Assembly (NCBI GenBank): GCA_018365455.1
Contig: JAGZJZ010000015.1
Location: 1 to 64,000 of the forward strand
Length of the DNA stretch: 64,000 nt
From: Clostridiales bacterium
Lineage (GTDB): Bacteria; Bacillota; Clostridia; Lachnospirales; Lachnospiraceae
Reading direction: 5' to 3'
Shown here: positions 36,448 to 45,297 of the stretch, one piece after another
Position numbering within the stretch: position 1 is the stretch's first letter
Layout: each line of letters opens with the position of its first letter
Made by a program: the position numbers and the translations under genes
Notes under the pieces: generated by a model
Told to the model about the DNA's origin: nothing
Seen by the model: the letters and a program-made list of their open reading frames with translations, nothing else
Database searches by the model: none

Positions 36448-38970
36448 ATGAAGAGATATGAAATATATATGAATAAGCCTGCCAGAAAGTGGGACGATGG
36501 ACTTCCCCTTGGAAATGGATGCTTAGGCGCAATGGTGCTTGGAAGACTGAAAGAAGAAACCATATTTATCAATGAAGAGACACTGTGCTATGGGCCGGCA
36601 AGAGAACGGGAAAATCCGGATGCACTAAAGCATCTGGGAGAAGTTCGGGAACTATTACTGGAAGGTAAAGTAGAAAAAGCCGCATTTCTGGCAAAGATGG
36701 CACTGACGTCAACCCCTAAATACAATAATCCCTATCAGCCGGTGGGTGACTTAAGGCTTTGCTTTTTAAACCATTCCGGCAGAGAAAGAGAATACGAAGC
36801 CCGGCTCTGTCTGGACGAAGCAATTGCACGGCTTCATTATGAACTGGATGAAACACGGTATGAGAGGGAACATTTTATCAGCGAAGCTTACCAGGTGCTT
36901 GCCATACGGATACGGGCGAAGGGAAAGCATAAAATAACCATGAGTGCCAATATCAGCCGCAAGCCTTTCGAGGAATTTACAGGAGTACTGGTGCCGCCCG
37001 GCGCAGATACGCCACTATATAGCACCCGATATCTGCGCCGGCTGCACGTCTGTAAATCTAGTCGCAGCCCCACTGCGCCGTCGATTCACAGACGCACACC
37101 TGACACAGATAGCAGGCACTATATACCGACGTATTTACGCCGGGAGGCACTGGTGCCGCCTGACACAGATAGCAGGCACTATACTTCAACACATTTACGC
37201 AGGGAGGCGGTGCCATCAGCTACAGCAGGAAACTGGGGTGAGAATGGCGTGGGTGGAATGCATTACCTCAGTGGTGTGCGCATTGCATCAGAACGTGCCA
37301 AAATAATGGGTGATGCGGTATATCTGGAAGATGCTGAAGAGGCAGTGGTGTATCTGGCGGCGGGTACGGATTACCTGGATTGTCTGAATGGAAATAGAAA
37401 AGACAGTAAAGAGGCCTATGAGGATCTGTGCCGGGTAATCAGCGAGAGGCTGGATGCGGCGGAGGCGGCAGGGTATGAAGAGATCCGCCGGAGACACTTA
37501 GAAGACCATCGGCTGCTATACGGGAATTTCAGTCTGGATTTATACGGAACCGGGAAAGAAAAAACCACAACTGCTGAAATGCTAAATGCTTTCCGCCAGG
37601 GAGACAGCTCCGGGGAAAATTATCTGACGGAACTGCTGGTACACTTTGCCAGATATCTGATGATTGCCTCTTCCCATAATTGTCTGCTGCCTGCCAATCT
37701 GCAGGGCTTGTGGAATGGTTCTTATGAACCGCCCTGGCAGTGCCAGTATACCATCAATATTAATACGCAGATGAACTACTGGTTTACGGAAAAAGCAAAT
37801 TTGTCTCAGTGCCATCTGCCGGTTCTGAACCTGGTGAAGCTGCTTGCAGAAAATGGCAGAGAGACGGCGCGGAAACTATATGGTGCAAGAGGATTCTGCG
37901 CACATCACAATACAAATGTATGGGGATGCACGGCGCCGGAAGGAATCTTCGATGCCTCCCCCTGCTGGGTGATGGGAGGCGCATGGATGTGCCTGCATCT
38001 GTATGAACATTATATCTATACCGAGGATCTGGGGTTTTTACGGGAAGCATTTCCAATCATGAGAGAGGCACTGCGTTTTTTTGAAGATTATCTGTATGAA
38101 CTGCCCAATGGTCTTCTGGTCACCGGACCTGTTGTATCACCGGAAAATACCTATCGGTCATCCATAGGTGAAACCGGAGCACTGACAATGGGCACGGCGA
38201 TGGACAGCGCTGTATTGAGGCAGCTGGCAAAGTCCTGCCTGGACAGCATGCATGTACTGGATATACAGAATGAAGAGGATGAAAATATACTAAAAAATAT
38301 GCTGGATAGGCTGCCTCCTTTGATGATCGGGGAGGATGGAAGACTGCTTGAGTGGATGGAAGACTATGAGGAAATAGAACCGGGACACCGGCATATCTCT
38401 CATTTATATGCGCTGCATCCGGGAAATGAAATAACGCCTGAGGCAAAAGACTATTTCGAAGCGGCGAAGAAGACCCTGCGGACCAGACTTTCCCATGGCG
38501 GCGGCCACACAGGATGGAGCCGTGCATGGCTGGGGTGCTTTGCGGCGAGACTTTGGGACGGCAAAGCGTTAAGAGACCACGTGGGGCAGCTTCTGAAAAA
38601 ATGTATTCAGGACAACCTGCTGGACGTGCATCCGCCATTTCAGATTGATGGAAACTTTGGGATTGCAGAAGCAATTCTGGAAGGGATTGTGCAGTGCCGG
38701 ACACAAAAAGTGATCCTGCTTCCGGCACTGCCAGAGGAATGGATGGATGGCAGTCTGAAGGGGTACATCCTGCAAGGAAATACAAGATTTGATATGGAGT
38801 GGGAAAATGGAAAGCCTGTAAGGCTGTCTTTAACTCCGCTGGTGTCAAAAAGCAATATTCAAACAAGCAATAAGACTTATCAACTGACCTGGAAGACAGA
38901 GGTAAGAGAAGTAGTCTGCAGAGCAGGAGAGACAATAGAACTGAAATGGTGCCACCCGCACTGGGATTAG
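36448..38970 (+). CDS. Family 95 glycoside hydrolase with in-frame repeat insertion
   Basis: This GH95 enzyme of about 840 residues is expected to remove alpha-1,2-linked L-fucose or L-galactose by inversion. The start MKRYEIYMNKPARKWDDGLP and PLGNGCLGAMVLG are typical. The (alpha/alpha)6 barrel carries LQGLWN, TININTQMNYW, which holds the catalytic asparagines, and IDGNFG with D734 as likely base activator. Between residues about 182 and 256 it contains a repeat-derived insertion (bases 36991-37213) absent from a normal GH95. The final residues and TAG stop also come from a repeat (38948 onward). All frames stay open, so it may still be active. CAGGAGG before ATG 36448 sets the start, and there is no signal peptide. 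Confidence 0.88.
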   Translation: MKRYEIYMNKPARKWDDGLPLGNGCLGAMVLGRLKEETIFINEETLCYGPARERENPDALKHLGEVRELLLEGKVEKAAFLAKMALTSTPKYNNPYQPVGDLRLCFLNHSGREREYEARLCLDEAIARLHYELDETRYEREHFISEAYQVLAIRIRAKGKHKITMSANISRKPFEEFTGVLVPPGADTPLYSTRYLRRLHVCKSSRSPTAPSIHRRTPDTDSRHYIPTYLRREALVPPDTDSRHYTSTHLRREAVPSATAGNWGENGVGGMHYLSGVRIASERAKIMGDAVYLEDAEEAVVYLAAGTDYLDCLNGNRKDSKEAYEDLCRVISERLDAAEAAGYEEIRRRHLEDHRLLYGNFSLDLYGTGKEKTTTAEMLNAFRQGDSSGENYLTELLVHFARYLMIASSHNCLLPANLQGLWNGSYEPPWQCQYTININTQMNYWFTEKANLSQCHLPVLNLVKLLAENGRETARKLYGARGFCAHHNTNVWGCTAPEGIFDASPCWVMGGAWMCLHLYEHYIYTEDLGFLREAFPIMREALRFFEDYLYELPNGLLVTGPVVSPENTYRSSIGETGALTMGTAMDSAVLRQLAKSCLDSMHVLDIQNEEDENILKNMLDRLPPLMIGEDGRLLEWMEDYEEIEPGHRHISHLYALHPGNEITPEAKDYFEAAKKTLRTRLSHGGGHTGWSRAWLGCFAARLWDGKALRDHVGQLLKKCIQDNLLDVHPPFQIDGNFGIAEAILEGIVQCRTQKVILLPALPEEWMDGSLKGYILQGNTRFDMEWENGKPVRLSLTPLVSKSNIQTSNKTYQLTWKTEVREVVCRAGETIELKWCHPHWD
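36991..37213 (+). repeat. Expanded palindromic repeat cluster inside the GH95 coding region
   Basis: Three parts lie in frame. First is a palindrome, GTGCCGCCCGGCGCAGATA to TATCTGCGCCGGCTGCAC (36991-37047). Second is another with arms GTCTGT/ACAGAC (37048-37093). Third are two 60-bp tandem units starting TGACACAGATAGCAGGCACT at 37101 and 37161, each ending in the family A arm ATTTACGCCGGGAGGC-like sequence. No stop occurs in the GH95 frame. The encoded peptide is arginine- and proline-rich and contains DTDSRHY twice, 20 residues apart. Confidence 0.85.
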
Positions 38971-39009
38971 TGCCGCTATATACCGGAGTATTTACGCCGG
39001 GCAGCACTA
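38948..39009 (+). repeat. Family A palindrome at the GH95 3' end
   Basis: GTGCCACCC begins the repeat within the last GH95 codons. A fuller copy follows, AGTGCCGC ... GTATTTACGCCGGGCAGCACT (38969-39008). The GH95 TAG stop (38968-38970) is the T plus the first AG of this copy, the same arrangement as at trpC. It lies 21 bp before the next gene's ATG. Confidence 0.75.
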
Positions 39010-39029
39010 GTAATAAGATGGAGGATGAA

Positions 39030-41744
39030 ATGGAAAAAATAACAATACTGCAAAACAGCACAAAAAATGAAAGAATCAGCTTTGGCATACAGAAGATTTC
39101 ACAGGCATTGTCATCTGCCGGATATGAAGTAGTATATGCAGAGCTCCCCCAGTCACCGGCAGAATACCGGAATATAAAGGGAAAAAAGGTTTACGTTTCC
39201 GTGTTGGCAGAAGATGCTTTTCTGCAGTGGATGGAAGAAAATGAATTATTAATTTTCCACACCCGCCAGCCGGAAGGTGAGGGATTTTATATAGAGACCT
39301 GTCCCGCAGAATTGACCGTTATCTGCGGCGGCACGGATACCGGAGCCTTATACGGCTGTATGGAATTAAAAGAGAGAATCGAAAGAGACGGGGAATTTCC
39401 ATCCGAGATCACCTTTGGCGACGCCCCTGTATTTAAACTGAGAGGTCCGGCGGTAGGGCTGCAAAAGACCAAGATCGAACCCCCAAGGCTGACCTATGAG
39501 TATCCCATTACCCCGGAGCGTTTCCCGTGGTTTTATGATAAAGAGATGTGGACAAAGTTTCTGGACATGCTCTTATCCATGCGGTGTAATGTGCTCTATA
39601 TCTGGAGCGGGCACCCCTTTTCCTCACTGGTAAAAGTGCCGGATTATCCGGAGGCACTGGAGGTAACGGAAGAAGAATTTGCGTTAAACCGTGAGGTATT
39701 CGGATGGCTCACAAAGGAGTGTGACCGCAGAGGCATCTGGGTAGTATTGAAATTCTACAACATTCATATCCCCCTGCCATTTGCACGGAAACACGGTCTG
39801 GAACTGCTGCAAAGTAAAATCACCCCACTGGTGGCAGACTACACGGGAAAAACGATTAAGGAGTTCATTAAATCCTTTCCCCATATTGGGCTTATGGTAT
39901 GTCTGGGAGAAGCTTTGCGGGGAACACAGAATAAGACAGACTGGTTCATTGACACCATCATACCTGCCGTAAAAGAAGGCGCAGAAGAAGCAGGGCTTTC
40001 AGAAGAACCGCCGGTTATTCTCCGGGGGCATGACTGCGATCCCATTGGTGCCATGGAAGAGGCAAAGAAAAAGTATTCCAACCTCTATACGATGTGGAAG
40101 TATAACGGGGAAAGCCTGACCACCTATTATCCAAAGGGAAAATGGCAGGATATTCATCAGTCATTAAGCGGATTGGGCACGACACATATTATGAATATAC
40201 ATATCCTGGCGGATCTGGAGCCGTTCCAGTTCAATGCACCGCTGTACATCCAGAAATGTGTTCAGGCAGGACAGCACCGGTTTGGCTGTAACGGACTTCA
40301 TTTATATCCGCTGTTTTACTGGGACTGGCCATATGCACCGGATAAGGTATCCCCAAGACTACTGCAGATGGACCGGGATTATATCTGGTTTGCAGCATGG
40401 TTCCGTTATGCCTGGAATCCAAACAGGGAAGAAAATACAGAGATGGAACACTGGGTAAATGTTTTTGCAAAGCACTACCGGGTATCGCCGGAATCAGCAA
40501 GAAAGCTGTTGATTTCCCAGGAAAATGCCGCACAGTGTGCACCGAAAATTCTGGGAAGAGTCGGGATAACAGAAGGAAACCGGCAGACCATGAGCCTTGG
40601 CATGACCATGAGCCAGTTTACCAATGTCAACCGTTACCGCCCCAATAAGGAGCTGTGGAATTCCGTAGCCCGAAAAGGCGAGCAGCCGGATGATTATATA
40701 CAAAAAGAGCTGGCTGGAGAGGCACATATCGGTGAGACACCGTATGATATGATTTCTGAAGTCAGCGCCCATGCCCAAAAGGCACTGCGTCTGATGGAAG
40801 AGGTGATGCGGGCGGAGGGTGAAGAAAATCAAGAACTGAAACGCCTGTATACGGATGCGGCAGCTGTCTATGAAATGAGCATTTCCTATTGTAAAAAGTT
40901 AGAGGGTGCCATGGAGATCCTGAAATATAAATATACTATGGATAAAAATTGCAGCGGTGATGTGGCGCTTCTGGAGAAAGCAGCAGAATTGATGGAAGCT
41001 TCGCTTCATGAATTCCGGAATCTGGCAAAGCTTACGGAGAACACCTACCTTTATGCCAACAGCATGCAGACTCCCCAGCGAAAGATACCGTTCCCAAATG
41101 GGGAAACCTATGGACACTGGACAGAATGTCTCCCGGAATATGAAAAGGAATATGAGAACTTCAGGAAACATCTTGCAGAATTAAAACAGGGTATCCTGCC
41201 AAAGGATCATGGGGAAGAAGTAACAGCAGATGCCCTGGAACCGGCACCATTTACGTTGTTAGGGGATCAGAGCTGTGAGACCTATGATTTGAAAAAGGGC
41301 AGCAGTGTATTTTCCGACTGTTCCTGCAAAGTAATCAATCTGGCACCGGAACTTAAAAAGCTGCAGGCAGTGCGTATGGGGCTGGGAGCGGCGATTGAAG
41401 AAGGAGTAACCGTAAAAATAGAGCTTGCTCAGGATTCGTATGTGCTGATAGGATACATGAATGCCAAGGGCGTAGAGTGGCTGCAGCTGCCGGACCTTGA
41501 AACAAACACCCATGCAGATGACCGTGGAGGGCTGACCGTTATTTATGCAAATGCCATTAAGGCAGAAGCATGCCCGCCCATTAACATCCATGCATATAAG
41601 TATGAAAAAGGTGTCCATGAGATTTATTTTGGAACCGGAGCTTTTATGATTGCCGGAGTAGTGGCTGCAGATATAGCATTGAAACCCAGAAATGCCAATC
41701 TGGGCGGCGAGGGTCTGGACACTCTGGACTGGCTGTACGAATAA
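39030..41744 (+). CDS. Putative glycoside hydrolase with GH20/GH67-like N-domain, family unassigned
   Basis: The product has about 904 residues. Residues about 1-135 resemble the alpha/beta accessory domain of GH20 and GH67 enzymes (LTVICGGTDTGALYGCMELKE). A barrel-like region follows (about 150-480) with LYIWSGHPF, GIWVVLKFYNIHIP and CLGEALRGTQN, where the glutamate is a candidate catalytic residue. After that comes a helical segment (about 500-720) and a C-terminal beta-rich domain ending in a glycine-rich tail. I cannot assign a CAZy family. No signal peptide is present. GGAGG five bases before ATG 39030 sets the start, after the family A palindrome. Its place between GH95 and GH29 implies a role in dismantling the same oligosaccharide. 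Confidence 0.65.
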   Translation: MEKITILQNSTKNERISFGIQKISQALSSAGYEVVYAELPQSPAEYRNIKGKKVYVSVLAEDAFLQWMEENELLIFHTRQPEGEGFYIETCPAELTVICGGTDTGALYGCMELKERIERDGEFPSEITFGDAPVFKLRGPAVGLQKTKIEPPRLTYEYPITPERFPWFYDKEMWTKFLDMLLSMRCNVLYIWSGHPFSSLVKVPDYPEALEVTEEEFALNREVFGWLTKECDRRGIWVVLKFYNIHIPLPFARKHGLELLQSKITPLVADYTGKTIKEFIKSFPHIGLMVCLGEALRGTQNKTDWFIDTIIPAVKEGAEEAGLSEEPPVILRGHDCDPIGAMEEAKKKYSNLYTMWKYNGESLTTYYPKGKWQDIHQSLSGLGTTHIMNIHILADLEPFQFNAPLYIQKCVQAGQHRFGCNGLHLYPLFYWDWPYAPDKVSPRLLQMDRDYIWFAAWFRYAWNPNREENTEMEHWVNVFAKHYRVSPESARKLLISQENAAQCAPKILGRVGITEGNRQTMSLGMTMSQFTNVNRYRPNKELWNSVARKGEQPDDYIQKELAGEAHIGETPYDMISEVSAHAQKALRLMEEVMRAEGEENQELKRLYTDAAAVYEMSISYCKKLEGAMEILKYKYTMDKNCSGDVALLEKAAELMEASLHEFRNLAKLTENTYLYANSMQTPQRKIPFPNGETYGHWTECLPEYEKEYENFRKHLAELKQGILPKDHGEEVTADALEPAPFTLLGDQSCETYDLKKGSSVFSDCSCKVINLAPELKKLQAVRMGLGAAIEEGVTVKIELAQDSYVLIGYMNAKGVEWLQLPDLETNTHADDRGGLTVIYANAIKAEACPPINIHAYKYEKGVHEIYFGTGAFMIAGVVAADIALKPRNANLGGEGLDTLDWLYE

Positions 41745-41778
41745 AAGTGTGTGTAATAAAACGCTGGGAGGAATAAAA

Positions 41779-43125
41779 ATGGCTGCAAAAACACCAAGAG
41801 AGATGACGGGCGCAGAACTGCGCTCTATGCTGAAAAGCAGTATAAATTTAAAGAGTTTAGGGGGCGTAAAATGCCCGGAACTGAAATTGCCGCCGGAAGA
41901 TTTACAATGGTGGCGGGATGCAAAAATAGGGATGTTTGTACACTGGGGCCTTTATTCGATTCTGGGAAGAGGCGAGTGGGCAAGATTTAACGAGCAGATA
42001 CCAAAGGAGGAATATGAGGGGCTGGCACAGGAATTCAATCCGGAGAATTTCTCCATGACTGAGTGGACAGATCTGGCGAAGGACTTTGGCGCTAAGTATA
42101 TGGTAATGGTCACCAGGCACCATGATGGATTCGCACTCTGGGACAGTCCGGCGAGTTATGAAGGATTTACCAGTTACAATACCGGATCGAAAAGAGACTT
42201 TGTAAAAGAATACACAGATGCTGCAAGAGAAGCGGGTCTTCGGGTTGGACTGTATTATTCCCCCATGGACTGGAGATTCCCGGGATATTTCGACCCGGAA
42301 GGGCTGCCGGATAATGCGAAGCTGATGAAAGACCAGTGTTACGGACAGGTGGAGGAACTTTGCAGCAAATACGGACCTATTGATATTATGTGGTACGATG
42401 GGGGATGGCTTGCACACAAAGGCAGTGATACCTCCAGCGCCTGGTTCTGGGAGCCGGTAAATTTAAATAAAGCAGTCCGAAAATATAACCCGAAAACGCT
42501 GTTAAATCCCCGCTCCGGGTACGAAGGAGATTTTTACTGCGATGAAGGTTCCCACGAGATCAGCGGTAAAATCATGCCCGTGCCATGGGAGAAAAATATG
42601 TGTGTCTGCAGCGGCTGTTCCTGGGGCTGGATGGAAGATGATCCGGTATCCGATTTTAATTGGCTGATTAAAATGCTGGTAGATGTGATCTGCAGGGATG
42701 GAAATCTGCTTTTGAATGTAGGACCGGATAAAAATGGAAAGCTCTCTGATGAGGTGAAAACCAGAATGAGAGAAATAGGAACCTGGTTAAAGGAAAATGG
42801 CGAGGCTGTCTACGGTACCCGGGGCGGTCCTGTAGAACCGGTAGATAACGTATACGGAACTACAAGCAAAGGAAATAAAATTTATGTACATGTGCTGGAT
42901 ACAAAAGCATTTGCAAAGGAACAGATTCCGTTACAGGACTATCAGGTTGAACATGCAGCGCTGCTTCATGGAAGTGATCTTCCTTTTGTACAGGATAAAG
43001 AAGGGGTACGAATTGATGTAAGCGGGATCCTGGAACAAAAAGCCGATACTATCGTGGTGCTGACTTTAAAAGAAGATGTAAAAGCTGCTGAGGCTCAGGA
43101 AATCTATTTTACAGGAAAAGCGTAA
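41779..43125 (+). CDS. Family 29 alpha-L-fucosidase
   Basis: This GH29 retaining alpha-L-fucosidase has about 448 residues. The start of the catalytic barrel reads WWRDAKIGMFVHWGLYS. The motif TRHHDGFALWDSP is diagnostic, and D207 in DIMWYDGG is the predicted nucleophile. A short C-terminal beta-domain follows. There is no signal peptide, so it acts in the cytoplasm on imported fucosylated fragments, complementing GH95 (inverting, alpha-1,2 specific). GGGAGG before ATG 41779 fixes the start, 34 bp after the preceding gene. Confidence 0.94.
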   Translation: MAAKTPREMTGAELRSMLKSSINLKSLGGVKCPELKLPPEDLQWWRDAKIGMFVHWGLYSILGRGEWARFNEQIPKEEYEGLAQEFNPENFSMTEWTDLAKDFGAKYMVMVTRHHDGFALWDSPASYEGFTSYNTGSKRDFVKEYTDAAREAGLRVGLYYSPMDWRFPGYFDPEGLPDNAKLMKDQCYGQVEELCSKYGPIDIMWYDGGWLAHKGSDTSSAWFWEPVNLNKAVRKYNPKTLLNPRSGYEGDFYCDEGSHEISGKIMPVPWEKNMCVCSGCSWGWMEDDPVSDFNWLIKMLVDVICRDGNLLLNVGPDKNGKLSDEVKTRMREIGTWLKENGEAVYGTRGGPVEPVDNVYGTTSKGNKIYVHVLDTKAFAKEQIPLQDYQVEHAALLHGSDLPFVQDKEGVRIDVSGILEQKADTIVVLTLKEDVKAAEAQEIYFTGKA

Positions 43126-43176
43126 AAGAAAATCGCTTCACAGTGGGTACACTGAAAGGGCAAGGAGGAAAATAAA

Positions 43177-45213
43177 ATGCAGTATGGTGTGGCGTATTAT
43201 CCCGAACACAAGACAAAGGAAGAATTACAGCAGGACCTGAAGCTATTAAAAGAGTCTGGAATCAACACGGTGCGGATGGGAGAATTTGCATGGTGTAAAA
43301 TGGAGCCGGATCCAGGGGTGTACCAGTTCGACTGGCTGGAAGAGACAGTTACGGAATTAGGGGAAGCAGGAATACGCAGTATAATCTGCACACCCACTGC
43401 ATGCCCGCCCGCATGGCTGGTTTATGCACATCCGGAGGTACTTTATGTGGATAACAGAGGCGAAGTCAGACCGTTTGGTGGACGGAGATTCTATTGCTAT
43501 AATAATCCCGTTTACCGGGAATATTCCAGGAAAATTACGGAGGAAATCGGCAGGCGTTTTGGGAAGAACCCATACGTCTCCGGGTTCCAGATCGACAATG
43601 AACCGGCGCAGGAGGCTTCCGGACGCTGCCACTGTCCGGTTTGTAAAAGTAAATTCACAGAGTATTTAAAAAACAAGTATCAAACGATTGAAGAATACAA
43701 CAAACGAAGCGGAAATATTTTCTGGGGTCAGGATTACAAGAACTTTGAGCAGATAAAGCCCCCGGTAAATACCATTGAAGTAAGTGCGGAACAGGCTCTG
43801 CCGGTTTATTTTGAAAATCCTACTCTGCGGCTGGAATTTGAGCGGTTTGCCAGTGATTCCCAAATAGAGTACCAGAACCTTCAGGCGGACATTCTCCACC
43901 GGTACAGTGATTATCCGGTTACGACTAATGGAACCGGACTTGCAACTAACAGCATTGACTATTATAAGAGTACAAAGAATCTGGATGTCTATGGATTTGA
44001 TTTTTATCCGGGGCTGCGGGATGCTGCAGTAGATTCTTTTCCTTATGCATTTGCCAGAGGGGTTAAGGAAGGAAAGCCGTTTTGGGTTATGGAATTTATG
44101 TCAGGCGGAGGTCATCGCTTTGGGGGATCCGGTAGAGTGCAGCCTAATCCAGGGGCGCTGAAGCAGGCGGTCATCCAGTCCTATGCCCATGGCGCGGAAA
44201 TGATGCTGCATTTCCAGTTTCGGACATTTCCATTTGGGGCAGAGCAGCTGAATTATGCCATCGTAGATATGGATGGGGTACCCAGAAGAAGATATTATGA
44301 AATGCAGGAAACTGCCAGGGTACTGGAACAGCTAAAGGATTATGAGAAAGCAGATTTTGTAAATGAGATTGCTGTCTGCGTAGACTATGATGTGCACTGG
44401 GCATTGCGGATTAAACCGGTGAATGATCCGGATTTTAACTATCTGGATTATGCAGGAAGAATGTACAATTTACTGGAGGATGCCGGATACAACGCAGATG
44501 TAATTGGGTACGATGCAGACTTTTCCGGTTACAAATTCCTTGTAATCCCGTCTGCATTTATAGCTGACCGCAGATTCCAGGAGAAACTGCGCAGATATGT
44601 GGAAAACGGAGGAATCTTGTTATCTACCTTTTTAACATCTGTAAAGAATGAGGATAATGTGGGATATACAGATTCCCTTCCGGCAGGGTTAAACGATGTA
44701 TTTGGCGTAACCGTAGAAGAAGTGGAACCGGTATTTGAAGGAAACAGAACGAAACTTAAATTAAACCTGGGAAATACCGAACAGGTGAGTCTGGATGGTA
44801 TGTGGAGCGACTTGTTAAAAGGGAATGCAAAGGCAATCGGAACCTATACAGAAGATTATAAAACCGGAGCCATGGCTGTCAGCGAACATACATATGGCAG
44901 GGGGACGTCATGTTATCTGGGGACAGATGTAGACGATGAATCCATGATGCAGCTATTCGCTTACTTCTGCCAGAAAGCCGGAATTGAGAAGAATCCGGTA
45001 TGCCCGCAGAAGAGAGTGGAAGTGATTCACAGAAGGCTGGATGGTGTGGATTATTACTATGCGATTAACTTTACCGCAAAGGACACCAGTCTATTGTTAG
45101 ACGAACCAATGGAAGATGTGCTGGGGAATTGTACTTATCAACAGGAGGTTCCTTTGGAAAGAAATGGTTTTGCGTTATTGAAGAGGATGAGAGGGCAGTC
45201 AGATCTGCAATAA
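43177..45213 (+). CDS. Family 42 beta-galactosidase
   Basis: This GH42 enzyme of 678 residues is a retaining beta-galactosidase typical of bacteria using plant or host oligosaccharides. The N-terminus QYGVAYYPE is characteristic. E142 in FQIDNEP is the acid/base and E306 in WVMEFMSGG the nucleophile. The cysteine cluster CHCPVC after the acid/base resembles the structural zinc site of GH42. The C-terminal trimerisation and beta-domains appear complete. CAAGGAGG before the ATG is strong. Cytoplasmic location is expected because no signal peptide is seen. Confidence 0.95.
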   Translation: MQYGVAYYPEHKTKEELQQDLKLLKESGINTVRMGEFAWCKMEPDPGVYQFDWLEETVTELGEAGIRSIICTPTACPPAWLVYAHPEVLYVDNRGEVRPFGGRRFYCYNNPVYREYSRKITEEIGRRFGKNPYVSGFQIDNEPAQEASGRCHCPVCKSKFTEYLKNKYQTIEEYNKRSGNIFWGQDYKNFEQIKPPVNTIEVSAEQALPVYFENPTLRLEFERFASDSQIEYQNLQADILHRYSDYPVTTNGTGLATNSIDYYKSTKNLDVYGFDFYPGLRDAAVDSFPYAFARGVKEGKPFWVMEFMSGGGHRFGGSGRVQPNPGALKQAVIQSYAHGAEMMLHFQFRTFPFGAEQLNYAIVDMDGVPRRRYYEMQETARVLEQLKDYEKADFVNEIAVCVDYDVHWALRIKPVNDPDFNYLDYAGRMYNLLEDAGYNADVIGYDADFSGYKFLVIPSAFIADRRFQEKLRRYVENGGILLSTFLTSVKNEDNVGYTDSLPAGLNDVFGVTVEEVEPVFEGNRTKLKLNLGNTEQVSLDGMWSDLLKGNAKAIGTYTEDYKTGAMAVSEHTYGRGTSCYLGTDVDDESMMQLFAYFCQKAGIEKNPVCPQKRVEVIHRRLDGVDYYYAINFTAKDTSLLLDEPMEDVLGNCTYQQEVPLERNGFALLKRMRGQSDLQ

Positions 45214-45256
45214 GCAATAGGTAAAAGTGTGAACGAAGTACACACTGCTGATTTGG

Positions 45257-45284
45257 GAATAGCACAAGGCAGCTTATGCTATTC
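45257..45284 (+). repeat. Short hairpin (family D) before GH31
   Basis: GAATAGCACAAG and CTTATGCTATTC form a near-perfect stem around GCAG, ending 13 bp before the GH31 ATG. The same 12-base arm recurs in a longer hairpin at 51989-52060, suggesting a small dispersed repeat or a shared RNA control element. Confidence 0.55.
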
Positions 45285-45297
45285 AGAAGGGATAATT

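Noticed and set aside
37101..37213. Possible CRISPR-like repeat array
   Set aside because: There are only two 60-bp units with no spacers, they lie in frame within GH95, and no cas genes are nearby. They belong to the palindromic repeat family.
38120..39088. A 322-codon minus-strand open frame opposite GH95
   Set aside because: It mirrors the GH95 coding sequence, has no ribosome binding site or recognisable domain, and its composition is that of an antisense shadow.
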